Source: Thiohalocapsa sp. PB-PSB1
GTDB taxonomy: Bacteria > Pseudomonadota > Gammaproteobacteria > Chromatiales > Chromatiaceae
NCBI GenBank assembly: GCA_016745215.1
Contig: CP050890.1
Location: forward strand, 4,836,001 to 4,900,000
Direction of reading: 5' to 3'
Length of the DNA: 64,000 bases
In this document: positions 53,620-62,601 of the stretch, piece by piece
Layout of the letters: each line of letters begins with the position of its first letter
How positions within the stretch are numbered: the first letter of the stretch is position 1
Notes under the pieces: model-generated
The model's input: only the letters and a program-made list of their open reading frames with translations
Database searches by the model: none
Told to the model about the DNA's origin: nothing
Program-made: the position numbers and the translations under genes

Positions 53620-53916
53620 TCAGCTGGCCGTAAAGTCTTTTATTGGCTGCAACGGAACGGGCTCACAGGCGACTTCGGTGACCTGTGCCCGAGATGGGCC
53701 AAGATGCAGCCATGCACGTAATGCCTCAACCGCATCGGCAGGACCGCAGGCCAGCACCTCGACTCGTCCATCCGGCAGATTACGAGCATAGCCGGTGACA
53801 CCCAGGCGTTGCGCCTCTGAACGCGTGGAAGCACGAAAGAACACACCCTGGACAATACCCGCTATATGACAGCGAATACAGATGTGTGTATCCGATGGGT
53901 TAGTGGATTTGTTCAT
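53620..53916 (-). CDS. acyP: Acylphosphatase
   Basis: 98-residue enzyme hydrolysing acyl phosphates. The catalytic Arg lies in GIVQGVFFRAST and the catalytic Asn in GYARNLPDGRVEV. ATG 53916 (MNKSTNPSD) is chosen; a 17-codon longer frame starts at 53967. The Cys in CIRCHIAG replaces residues that vary in the family. Confidence 0.93.
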   Translation of the reverse strand: MNKSTNPSDTHICIRCHIAGIVQGVFFRASTRSEAQRLGVTGYARNLPDGRVEVLACGPADAVEALRAWLHLGPSRAQVTEVACEPVPLQPIKDFTAS

Positions 53917-54136
53917 TGTGAGGTTGCTCCATGACGCACGCCGGATGGGAAAATGCTGGTTGTTCAATTACAAACAAGCTCAGGCGATCGTTATCGAGAA
54001 ACATACCATCTCGTGCTCTGCTGCGGAAGTCGCGAGACCGTTTGCAGTGGTAATCGTGGTGGTCATCCATAACCCACGATGAACGATCACCATTAGTATG
54101 CACGGCAGAAACGGTAGCTGGGCATTCGCACCGCTG

Positions 54137-54228
54137 CACTAGCTTGTCTTCTCGTCCGGCCTCGACGTCGCCAAGGCGAACGAGAATCCGGCACCAGTTA
54201 TTGTGTTTTTCTCCGGTAATCGCCTAAA
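54137..54228 (+). repeat. Palindromic dispersed element, copy H (left arm lost)
   Basis: ACTAGCTTGTCTTCTCGTCCGGCC... to TTTTTCTCCGGTAATCGCCT. The inner stem and the outer part of the left arm are missing. Its right end overlaps the stop codon of the UbiB-like kinase gene (TAG at 54224-54226), so the element reaches into the coding sequence. Confidence 0.75.
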
Positions 54229-55549
54229 GGTACTCATCGAGCATTGCACGAAGGTCGACGCGAGCACGCAGGCGCCGGCAAAGCATGAAGATACCAACAA
54301 ACTTGCGATGCAAGAAGAGGGTCGCAGGATCCGGCATCTGGCTGAAGGCATCATCGAGATAAAGGTCACGACCGCGCGAAAATACGCGTTCGAATAAATC
54401 CGATGTACCGAAATCATAGGCGCCTCCCGCCTGCAAGACCTCGCCCGAAAGCCGGATCAGCCCGACTAGTTCGGCAACTCGCTCCGGCGATTCATCCCGA
54501 GCGATGTAGCCAAGCGCCATCGCGCCATCGCGTATCTTGGCCAGATCGTCGCTCACAGCGGCGCGACCGAGCAGCAAATAGGTTCCAGCAAGTTCGTTGG
54601 AAAGGGTTTTGGTCGCGCCGAAGTCGAGTAGTACGACGCGCTGACTTCCGGGATCGTAGAGATAATTAGCAAAGTTCGGATCCGTCTGTACTAGTCCGAA
54701 TTCGAACAATTCCCGAAGCATTAACCGACAGAGTAATTCGGCAGCACGTTCTCGCTCGGCACGAGTAAACTCCGGACCGGCAAGTCGCTCGATGGAGACT
54801 CCGTCGGCGAAGTCCATGGCTAGAATGCGGCTGGTGGTCAGATCCCGATGAACGGCGGGTACGAAAAAATCCGGATCATCGTCAATCAGCGTTCGGTAGG
54901 CATCCAGAGAATTTGCTTCAGCCATGTAATCGGCTTCTTGTCGCAACTGCAGGCGAGCCTCGCTCAGCATTGGCTGTAGATCGACCTGCTTTGGCACCAT
55001 GCCGAGGGTTCTCGCTAGAAAGCCTAGATTGTCGATATCGCTGTCGATGCTTTCGCGCACACCGGGGAACTGTACTTTGACCGCCAGGTGGCGGCCATCG
55101 CGGGTCTGTGCACGGTGTACCTGGCCGATGGACGCGGCAGCGATGGGTTGGAACTCGAAGCGCTTGAAGCGGTGATTCCAATTTCTACCCCATTCTGCTT
55201 GCAGTAAAGCGGTAAGCTGGCTCATCGGCATCGGGTCGGCCCGATCGCGCAACGCGGACATGATCTCCGCGGCCTCGGCCGAGAACAGATCGGAACCGTC
55301 CATCGACATTAGTTGACCCATTTTCATGGCAGCGCCGCGCATGCGCGCGAGGCGATCGGTGAAGCGCTTGGTGGCGGCCGGAGTCAGTTGAATCTGGTTT
55401 GCTTCCCCTGGGCGCGCCCGCGCCATTTTAAGTATGCCGCCCACGCCGACTCCTGCGGCTAGATCAGTGGTTGCTCGCCCCAGATGCCACAGCCTACTCA
55501 AGCGCTTACTAGGTACTGGAAGCTCAGTTGTCAATGAATTGCTCGCCAT
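54224..55549 (-). CDS. ABC1/UbiB/ADCK-family atypical kinase
   Basis: 441 residues of the AarF/ABC1/UbiB family. The KxGQ motif is in MRGAAMKMGQLMSMDG and the A-rich loop in PIAAASIGQVHRA. The catalytic Lys is in HLAVKVQFPG. The nucleotide/metal region starts at VQTDPNFANYLYD and VVLLDFGAT. Family members support ubiquinone synthesis or lipid homeostasis. The protein is shorter than UbiB and lacks its C-terminal transmembrane helices, so it is a soluble paralogue. ATG 55549. No other ubiquinone gene is near. Confidence 0.92.
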   Translation of the reverse strand: MASNSLTTELPVPSKRLSRLWHLGRATTDLAAGVGVGGILKMARARPGEANQIQLTPAATKRFTDRLARMRGAAMKMGQLMSMDGSDLFSAEAAEIMSALRDRADPMPMSQLTALLQAEWGRNWNHRFKRFEFQPIAAASIGQVHRAQTRDGRHLAVKVQFPGVRESIDSDIDNLGFLARTLGMVPKQVDLQPMLSEARLQLRQEADYMAEANSLDAYRTLIDDDPDFFVPAVHRDLTTSRILAMDFADGVSIERLAGPEFTRAERERAAELLCRLMLRELFEFGLVQTDPNFANYLYDPGSQRVVLLDFGATKTLSNELAGTYLLLGRAAVSDDLAKIRDGAMALGYIARDESPERVAELVGLIRLSGEVLQAGGAYDFGTSDLFERVFSRGRDLYLDDAFSQMPDPATLFLHRKFVGIFMLCRRLRARVDLRAMLDEYL

Positions 55550-55872
55550 GAGGAAGATTTTATATGAGTTTTGTCAAGTATTCGTTCATGTTGGGCATGG
55601 GCAGTGGTCGTCACAACCTTGAATGCCGATATTCCGTAAAACAAGCGCCTTGGCCGTACTCCGGCATAGCTGATGGCAATGGTAGATTCAGACCGTGGAA
55701 TGCCGCAAAATGACGATGGCAGGATGCGGCAAACGCCGAAATTGTAGATCTGCGTTTTTTGGAAACACATCGAGCGAGCGTTTCCATTGACAGAAATTTC
55801 AGATCAGCGTTGTTGTGCGATCCACCAGGGTTGCTTTGAACGGTCAATCCAAGCCATACTGATATGTTGCCC
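55550..55872. other. Intergenic region between the divergent kinase and helicase genes
   Basis: About 320 bp of moderate GC without a recognisable gene; it should hold both promoters. Confidence 0.5.
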
Positions 55873-55878
55873 TATAAT
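55873..55878 (+). promoter_or_regulatory. Probable -10 box of the deaD promoter
   Basis: A perfect TATAAT 60 bp before the chosen start. No good -35 is seen at 17 bp (CAAGCC); TTGAAC lies too far away. The leader it would give has two strong hairpins (CGCCGG-TATGTT-CCGGCG and CGGCGGC-GC-GCCGCCG) just before the start codon. Confidence 0.5.
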
Positions 55879-55938
55879 GGCAAACACCATTTGCGCCCGC
55901 CGGTATGTTCCGGCGGCGGCGCGCCGCCGAGGCTCAGT

Positions 55939-58146
55939 ATGTCCAACCCACCGTATTCTATTTTCGATTCGGACGCCGAAGACGTCGAAACCGCATCCCC
56001 TGATAACACTGGTTTTCGTACCGCCAACATCAGCAAAGCCGCACCCCGAAGGCAGGCCGAGGTATCTACCGAGATCAGTATCCACGGCAACACCGAGGCT
56101 GATGCAAGTGCCAATTGCAAGGCAGAACAAGCCGCGGAGAAAACAGCGCTCGACGCAAACGATGGAGGCTCGCAGGGAGATGCCGACGAGACCAACTTTG
56201 CCGGCTTGGGGCTGGCTCCAGCGGTAGCGCGCGCGATTGCAGAACTCGGTTACGAGGCGCCCACACCCGTTCAGGCGAGATGCATACCGCCACTCCTGGC
56301 AGGGCGTGATTTGCTTGGTCAAGCGCAGACCGGGACCGGCAAGACGGCGGCTTTTGCACTGCCTCTGCTGAGTCGGCTGGACACCAATACACGGCTGCCA
56401 CAGTTGCTGGTGCTGGCACCCACGCGCGAACTTGCATTACAGGTTTCCGAGGCATTTCAGCGCTATGCGCGGCATATCGATGGCTTTCATGTGGTACCGA
56501 TCTATGGCGGACAAAGCTATACATTGCAGATTCGCCAGCTCAAGCATAATCCGCAGGTGATCGTCGGCACACCAGGCAGGATCATGGACCACATGCGCCG
56601 CGGCACCCTATCCCTCAGCGGCCTGCACGCGCTGGTGCTGGACGAGGCCGACGAAATGCTGAACATGGGCTTCGCCGAGGACATCGACTGGATATTCGAT
56701 CACACCCCGGACAACCGCCAGGTGGCATTGTTCTCAGCCACCATGCCGGAAGCAATCGCGCGGGTTGCACGCAAGCGGCTTACAGATCGGGTCGAGGTGC
56801 GCCTGGAAGCACGCGATCAAACCGTCGACGCCATTGAGCAAAGTCATTGTGTGGTGACGCGCTACCACAAGCTCGACGTGCTGACCCGCATACTGGAGAT
56901 GGAACCATTCGACGGCATGGTCATTTTCGTACGCACCAAGAACGCCACCATGGAGTTGACGGATAAGCTCAAAGCGCATGGTTTTACCGCCGAACCACTG
57001 AATGGCGATATGCCCCAGGAGTTGCGCGAGCGCACCGTCGAGCGTTTACGAAGAGGGCAGCTCGATATTGTTGTCGCCACCGATGTAGCCGCACGCGGCC
57101 TGGACGTGGAGCGGGTGACCCATGTCGTTAATTACGATATACCGACCGATCCGCAGACCTATGTTCACCGCATCGGCCGCACCGGCAGAGCTGGCCGCAC
57201 CGGGCGCGCAATCCTTCTGGTGGAGCCACGTGAGCGCGGCCTGCTGCGTGCCATCGAACGCACCTTCCGCAAGCCGGTACCGCAGATCGATCCCCCCAGT
57301 GCCGAACAGCTTACCAACTCGCGCATCGATCACTTTACCAGTGAATTGCGCAAGACATTATCGGAACAGGATCTGGACTTCTTCTACCGACTGGTGGCAA
57401 ACATCGCCCGCGATCAGGAGTTGGAACCCATGGACATCGCTGCGGCCTTGAGCTTCCAAATCCAGCGTGACAAACCGTTGGAAGTCCAGGAACTGCCAAG
57501 ACCGGCGCGCCACCGCGAACAACGCAACGAGCGGGATGGACGTTCACGTCAGCGCTCGGCTGACTTGCGCGGTGCTCGCGATGGCGAGCGCCGACGAGCA
57601 CAAGACAACTGGCACGATCGGCCAGATCGACCAGGTCGACCAGATCGCCCCAATCGCGGCCCCAGGGATCAACCGGATCGCCGTGGACCGCCCGACGCGC
57701 GGCAGCGCGGTCGCGTCGACCAGAATCTGGTCGGTTACCGCATCGAGGTCGGTCATGAGCATGGCGTGACGCCCCGGGAGATCGTTGGCGCGATTGCCAA
57801 TGAGGCGGGTATTGAGGGGCGCTACATTGGCCGCATCGATATCCGCGTAAATTACTCCACGGTGGATTTACCCGCTGGCATGCCAAAGGAAGTTCTACAG
57901 CATCTCAAGCGCGTCTATGTGTGCGGTCAGGCCCTACGCATTACATTACAGAGCACAGACAGCCATGACCAACGCCCGCCAAGGCATTTCAAGGCACGCA
58001 ACGAGGGGCAAACAGAACGCGGCCGGAGCACTGGAAGCAAACACGCAAGCCAATTGGATCATCAGGATCGCAGCAATACCAATAGCGGCGAGCATCGCTC
58101 AACAGGTCGCTCGATCACCAGGGAGCGCAGCCGAAAGAACAGCTAG
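55939..58146 (+). CDS. deaD: DEAD-box RNA helicase DeaD/CsdA
   Basis: 735 residues. A low-complexity acidic N-terminal extension of ~85 residues is followed by the helicase core: Q motif (FAGLGLAPAVARAIAELGYEAPTPVQ), motif I AQTGTGKT, motif Ia PTRELALQV, motif II LDEADEML, motif III SATMP, motif V ATDVAARGLDV and motif VI HRIGRTGRAGRTG. Next comes an Arg/Asp-rich linker, then a DbpA-type RNA-binding domain (YRIEVGHEHGVTPREIVGAIANEAGI), and a basic tail. Such helicases aid ribosome assembly and cold growth. ATG 55939 (MSNPPYSIF) is preferred to 55864 because the TATAAT at 55873 lies downstream of the latter. rsmA follows after 18 bp. Confidence 0.95.
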   Translation: MSNPPYSIFDSDAEDVETASPDNTGFRTANISKAAPRRQAEVSTEISIHGNTEADASANCKAEQAAEKTALDANDGGSQGDADETNFAGLGLAPAVARAIAELGYEAPTPVQARCIPPLLAGRDLLGQAQTGTGKTAAFALPLLSRLDTNTRLPQLLVLAPTRELALQVSEAFQRYARHIDGFHVVPIYGGQSYTLQIRQLKHNPQVIVGTPGRIMDHMRRGTLSLSGLHALVLDEADEMLNMGFAEDIDWIFDHTPDNRQVALFSATMPEAIARVARKRLTDRVEVRLEARDQTVDAIEQSHCVVTRYHKLDVLTRILEMEPFDGMVIFVRTKNATMELTDKLKAHGFTAEPLNGDMPQELRERTVERLRRGQLDIVVATDVAARGLDVERVTHVVNYDIPTDPQTYVHRIGRTGRAGRTGRAILLVEPRERGLLRAIERTFRKPVPQIDPPSAEQLTNSRIDHFTSELRKTLSEQDLDFFYRLVANIARDQELEPMDIAAALSFQIQRDKPLEVQELPRPARHREQRNERDGRSRQRSADLRGARDGERRRAQDNWHDRPDRPGRPDRPNRGPRDQPDRRGPPDARQRGRVDQNLVGYRIEVGHEHGVTPREIVGAIANEAGIEGRYIGRIDIRVNYSTVDLPAGMPKEVLQHLKRVYVCGQALRITLQSTDSHDQRPPRHFKARNEGQTERGRSTGSKHASQLDHQDRSNTNSGEHRSTGRSITRERSRKNS

Positions 58147-58164
58147 CATGGCAGAGACTCGTGC

Positions 58165-58992
58165 ATGAATCACCGCCCGCGCAAGCGCTTTGGCCAGCAC
58201 TTTTTGCATGACCCGGGTAGCATTCAGCACATCCTCACCTCAGTGGCACCTCAGCCGGGACAAAAGCTGGTAGAAATCGGCCCTGGGCAGGGGGCCATCA
58301 GCGAAGGACTATTACGCGCCACCGGTGCGCTGGATGTGATCGAGCTCGACCGCGATTTGGTCGCACCACTGGCGAAGCGCCTTGGCAGGCTCGGGGATCT
58401 GCGCATTCACAACGCCGACGCACTGCGCTTCGACCTATGCGCGCTTGCCGATTCGTCCATCGCTGAATGCAATCGGCTGCGCATCGTCGGCAACTTGCCC
58501 TATAACATCTCGACGCCGTTATTGTTCCGATTTTTAGACCAGGCCGAATGTATTGACGACCTGCATCTGATGTTGCAGAAAGAAGTCGTGGAGCGCATCT
58601 GCGCGGACCCCGGCAGCAAAACCTATGGCCGATTGTCGGTGATGGTACAAACTCGGTGCAGCACACAACGGCTCTTCGTGATTCGCCCTGGCGCCTTTAA
58701 TCCTCCACCAAAAGTGGATTCCGCTATGCTGCGGCTGATCCCACATCGCCCTACGCCCTGCCCTGTCGATGATGCCGCGTTGCACGCGCGCATTGTCACG
58801 GCGGCCTTTGCTCAGCGACGCAAGAGCCTGCGTAACAGTCTCAAGGGGTTGGTCCAAGCATCGCTGCTGATTGAACGCGGAATCGACCCGGCCGCTCGCG
58901 CGGAGATGATTCCGGTCCACACTTATGCAGACCTCGCCAACGCCTTGCACGCCAACCAAGAGGTTGGGTCACAAGGCGATTGTCTTTCATAA
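58165..58992 (+). CDS. rsmA: 16S rRNA dimethyladenosine transferase RsmA (KsgA)
   Basis: 275 residues; dimethylates A1518 and A1519 of 16S rRNA late in 30S assembly. RKRFGQHFLHD at the start, the SAM site VEIGPGQGAISEGLL, IELDRDL, and the catalytic NLPYNIS are complete. Pairing with a DeaD helicase is not the usual pdxA-rsmA-apaG order, but both act in ribosome maturation. ATG 58165. Confidence 0.97.
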   Translation: MNHRPRKRFGQHFLHDPGSIQHILTSVAPQPGQKLVEIGPGQGAISEGLLRATGALDVIELDRDLVAPLAKRLGRLGDLRIHNADALRFDLCALADSSIAECNRLRIVGNLPYNISTPLLFRFLDQAECIDDLHLMLQKEVVERICADPGSKTYGRLSVMVQTRCSTQRLFVIRPGAFNPPPKVDSAMLRLIPHRPTPCPVDDAALHARIVTAAFAQRRKSLRNSLKGLVQASLLIERGIDPAARAEMIPVHTYADLANALHANQEVGSQGDCLS

Positions 58993-59231
58993 AACGATCT
59001 TGGAGCTGCGTAATCGCAACTCGTTGATATCAAATGATCATTTTGGACCTACATGCCAAAGTCATTGACTGAAGATGGACAGCACGGCCGCATGATCGGC
59101 AAGGCAAGCGAGCGAGGATTGCGCTCCGGCCTTGTTTTCGGGTTGCAATCCGCCACCTAAACCCGGAACTTATCACGGCATTTCTGCAAACTGGCAACCG
59201 CCCAAGGTCCAAAGACACATTGGAGCAGCAT

Positions 59232-61676
59232 ATGAACGACCTGCCTTCTGATTCAAATGAGCACGCCGAGGAGAATCAGACCCACGCGGAACCAGCAGCA
59301 CCGGAATCGGCACATCAGGATCACGACGACGGCATTGTGTTGGCCCGTGCAGACGAGGTACTCCCGAGTTTAATCCCATTGCTGCCAGTGGCATCACGTC
59401 CGTTTTTTCCAGGACAGGCGGTGCCGCTGTTGATGGATGCCGCCCATTGGCGCAACACCTTGATGGCCGTTGGCAAAACGGATCATAAGATTCTGGGCGT
59501 CGTACTGACCCGTAACGAGACCTCGGAAGACACCGGGCCAAATGATTTCTATAGCCTTGGCACCGCCTGCCGGGTGCACCGGGTCAACGAGGAGGAAGGC
59601 AAGCTTCAGGTATTGGTGGAGTGTCTGCAACGTTTTCAAATCGCGCACATCGTCGACCGCAAGGCGCCGTTCTCCGCGCGCGTCACGTATCTGCCGGAAC
59701 CGCAGCCCGAGCCGGAAGTGAAGGCATATGCCATGGCGATCATCAATACGATCAAGGAACTGCTGCCGCTGAATCCGCTGTATGTCGAGGAATTGCGCAT
59801 GTTCCTCGACCGCTTCGGCCCAGACGACCCATCGCATCTGTCCGATTTTGCCGCCAGCCTGACCACATCCAGCAAAGAGCAGCTACAAGAGGTGCTTGAA
59901 ACCGTACCGTTGCTCAAGCGCATGGAGAAAGTTCTGGTACTGCTGAATAGCGAGCTGGAACTGGCACGTGCGCAACAGAAAATTCGCGCATCGGTTGAGG
60001 AAAGGATGCATAAACAGCAGCGCGAATTCTTTTTGCGCGAGCAGCTCAAAGCCATCCAAAAGGAACTCGGCATCGCCAAGGACGATCGCACTGCGGAATT
60101 GGACAAATTCAAAGAGCGCATTGCTAAACTCACCCTAACCGAAGAGGCCAGCAAGCGCGTCGACGAAGAACTGGATAAAATGTCCATCCTCGAAACTGGC
60201 TCGCCGGAATATGCCGTCACTCGCAACTATTTGGATTGGATCACGTTATTACCCTGGGGTCAGCACTCCAAAGACAAGCTCGACCTGAAGCGCGCCCGAC
60301 GCATCCTTGATCGGGACCATTACGGTCTGGATGACGTCAAACAGCGCATTTTGGAGTTCCTTGCCGTGGGTATTCACAGGGGTGAGATCGCCGGTTCGAT
60401 CATCCTACTGGTCGGCCCGCCGGGCGTTGGTAAGACCTCCATAGGTCGATCCATCGCCGATGCTCTGGGTCGGCGTTTTTATCGCTTCTCGGTGGGCGGT
60501 ATTCGTGATGAGGCCGAAATCAAGGGCCACCGCCGCACCTACATTGGTGCTATGCCGGGTAAGTTCCTGCAAGCAATCAAAGATGCCGGGACCGCCAATC
60601 CGGTGGTCATGCTGGACGAAATCGATAAGGTTGGTGCCAGCTATCACGGTGATCCAGCCTCGGCGTTGCTAGAAGTGCTGGACCCGGAGCAAAACAGCGA
60701 CTTTCTGGACCACTATTTGGATCTACGCTTCGACCTATCCAAGGTACTGTTCGTCTGTACCGCAAATCAGACCGACAGCATCCCCGGGCCATTGCTCGAT
60801 CGAATGGAAGTCATTCAGCTGTCCGGCTATATTGCCGATGAGAAGCTGGCTATTGCAAAAAAGTTTCTGCTGCCGCGACAGATTCAACGCGCAGGCCTGG
60901 ACAAGAAGGCAGTACAGCTCGACATGAAGACGTTACGCGCGCTGATCGATAGCTATGCTCGCGATGCCGGCGTGCGGCGTCTGGAGAAACAGCTCGGCAA
61001 GATCGTACGCAAGGTGGCGGTCAAATTCCTCGAAGGTGCCGAGTCGCCGATCGCCGTGGACAGCAAGGAGCTAAAAGATTATCTGGGCAGCCCGGTATTT
61101 CGCGATGAACGCAAACTGTCCGGCCCTGGGGTGGTCACTGGTCTTGCCTGGACCGCAATGGGCGGCGCCACGTTATCCATCGAAGCGGTGCGTACCCACG
61201 AGTTCAACCGCGGCTTCAAGCTCACCGGCCAACTTGGCGACGTGATGAAGGAATCTGCCGAGATTGCCTACGGTTACATCGTCAGCCACGCGGAATACTT
61301 CGATGCAGACCCGGCCTTTTTTGAAAAGGGCTATATTCATCTACATGTGCCCGCTGGCGCCACACCGAAGGATGGTCCATCTGCAGGCATCACCATGGCC
61401 TCGGCCCTGCTGTCGCTGGCGCTGAACAAGCCAGTACGCCGCATTGCTATGACCGGCGAGTTGACACTGACTGGCGAGGTGTTTCCGATCGGCGGTGTGC
61501 GCGAAAAATTGATCGCCGCGCGCCGTGCTGGTATCAAGGAAATTCTGTTGCCTGAAGACAATCGCGGAGAGTACGACGAAGTGCCAGAGCACGTGCGCAA
61601 GGGGCTGACGGTATTCTTCGTCAGCCGCTTCGAAGACGTTGCAGCGCTGCTGTTTGCCAAGCGGGCAATCGCATGA
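59232..61676 (+). CDS. lon: ATP-dependent Lon protease
   Basis: 814 residues. A LAN substrate domain (LIPLLPVASRPFFPGQAVPLL...) is followed by a coiled region. The AAA+ module carries Walker A GPPGVGKT and Walker B VVMLDEIDKVG. The Ser-Lys protease domain has Ser717 in PKDGPSAG and Lys759 in GGVREKLIAARRAG. ATG 59232 with GGAG six bases upstream is chosen over an in-frame TTG at 59220. It carries a hydrophilic N-terminal extension of about 40 residues relative to E. coli Lon. I saw no clear heat-shock promoter in 58993-59231. Confidence 0.97.
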   Translation: MNDLPSDSNEHAEENQTHAEPAAPESAHQDHDDGIVLARADEVLPSLIPLLPVASRPFFPGQAVPLLMDAAHWRNTLMAVGKTDHKILGVVLTRNETSEDTGPNDFYSLGTACRVHRVNEEEGKLQVLVECLQRFQIAHIVDRKAPFSARVTYLPEPQPEPEVKAYAMAIINTIKELLPLNPLYVEELRMFLDRFGPDDPSHLSDFAASLTTSSKEQLQEVLETVPLLKRMEKVLVLLNSELELARAQQKIRASVEERMHKQQREFFLREQLKAIQKELGIAKDDRTAELDKFKERIAKLTLTEEASKRVDEELDKMSILETGSPEYAVTRNYLDWITLLPWGQHSKDKLDLKRARRILDRDHYGLDDVKQRILEFLAVGIHRGEIAGSIILLVGPPGVGKTSIGRSIADALGRRFYRFSVGGIRDEAEIKGHRRTYIGAMPGKFLQAIKDAGTANPVVMLDEIDKVGASYHGDPASALLEVLDPEQNSDFLDHYLDLRFDLSKVLFVCTANQTDSIPGPLLDRMEVIQLSGYIADEKLAIAKKFLLPRQIQRAGLDKKAVQLDMKTLRALIDSYARDAGVRRLEKQLGKIVRKVAVKFLEGAESPIAVDSKELKDYLGSPVFRDERKLSGPGVVTGLAWTAMGGATLSIEAVRTHEFNRGFKLTGQLGDVMKESAEIAYGYIVSHAEYFDADPAFFEKGYIHLHVPAGATPKDGPSAGITMASALLSLALNKPVRRIAMTGELTLTGEVFPIGGVREKLIAARRAGIKEILLPEDNRGEYDEVPEHVRKGLTVFFVSRFEDVAALLFAKRAIA

Positions 61677-62088
61677 TTGTGACGCGGCAAGAAGAGGCTC
61701 GCGCAGAGGCGCCAAGAAAAAAAGCTCGCGCAGAGACGCAAGCATGCAAAGAGAAGTAGTCAACGTAACCAGCGCAAAGCCCTCTTCTCAGTCTCTGCTG
61801 TTTGTATTTTATTTGCCTCCTTTCTCTACCTACATTTCGCGCCTAATTGATCGTAATTTCGGGATTATATATTTTCAAAGCAAAATCAATATGTTATGCC
61901 AGAAAATAAATGGCTTCAGGCCATTATCAAAGAAAAAATCAATGAGTTACAGCCTATAAAAAAAGCCGGGCGAAGTTTAACTCATTGATTTTAAAGGTAT
62001 GGAATGTAGGTTTTCTATTTTCATCTTGTTTTTTTCTCTGCGCCTTTGCGTCTTTGCGCGAGAGTTCTTTCTCCCGGCTATGCACGCG
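61677..62088. other. AT-rich intergenic region with CGCAGAG-type repeats
   Basis: GCGCAGAGGCGCCAAG and GCGCAGAGACGCAAGCATGCAAAGAG occur near 61690-61760. The inverse TCTCTGCGCCTTTGCGTC and TTTGCGCGAGAG occur near 62035-62065. Between these inverted pairs lies ~270 bp of unusually AT-rich DNA with no gene, so the whole could be a small element. Confidence 0.5.
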
Positions 62089-62362
62089 TCATTCTTCCAA
62101 GGCGTTGACGCAGGGAACGATGCCATCCTTCAACAGCGCGGCGCCGAAGTCGAGCAGTAGGCCAAGCTCGAGGCCAGTCATGCGCAGATCGGCCTGGATT
62201 TATTTGCGCTGCAACGGAGTCAGATGCTCGACGGATTTCAGCTTCAGCAATGCCCTTGACACATGGGCACTTCGTTGACGATGAAGTCGGCGCGCAGACC
62301 TCGCCTAGCGGGACACTTAGGTACTCGATCAGAGTCGGCACTTGGCGCTCAACGCTCGGTCA
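62089..62362 (-). pseudogene. GxxExxY-family protein remnant
   Basis: On the minus strand: ERQVPTLIEYLSVPLGE, a frame change, LRADFIVNEV, another frame change, LKSVEHLTPLQRK, an in-frame TAA, then QADLRMTGLELGLLLDFGAALLKDGIVPCVNALEE and the stop at 62089-62091. This is the C-terminal two thirds of the small GxxExxY proteins (PD-(D/E)XK-like fold, function unknown). The N-terminus with the naming motif is missing; palindromic copy I lies just upstream. Such genes are often followed by CGCAGAG-type repeats, as here. Confidence 0.8.
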
Positions 62363-62381
62363 TTTATTGGTGGACAGTTTC

Positions 62382-62542
62382 TTAGGCGATTGCCGGAAAG
62401 AAACATACCGATTGGCGCCGGATCCTCGTTCGCCTGCGCGAAGCGGCAATCCGTCCATGGTCGCTCGATGGGCGGGTTGCCGCGACGTCGAGGCCGGACG
62501 AGAAGACAAGCCAGGCGATCTATTTATCGACAGAAATCACCT
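62382..62542 (-). repeat. Palindromic dispersed element, copy I (full length)
   Basis: TTAGGCGATTGCCGGAAAGAAACATACCG at the left and GATCTATTTATCGACAGAAATCACC at the right, with the inner stem GCGGCAATCCGTCCATGG / GATGGGCGGGTTGCCGC. It lies between the 3' end of spoVR-like and the GxxExxY remnant. Confidence 0.85.
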
Positions 62543-62601
62543 CAGTTTTCACTCTTGATTTCTGCGAGTGGCGAGCACTCCATCATTAAGAGGTTAGAGT
62601 A

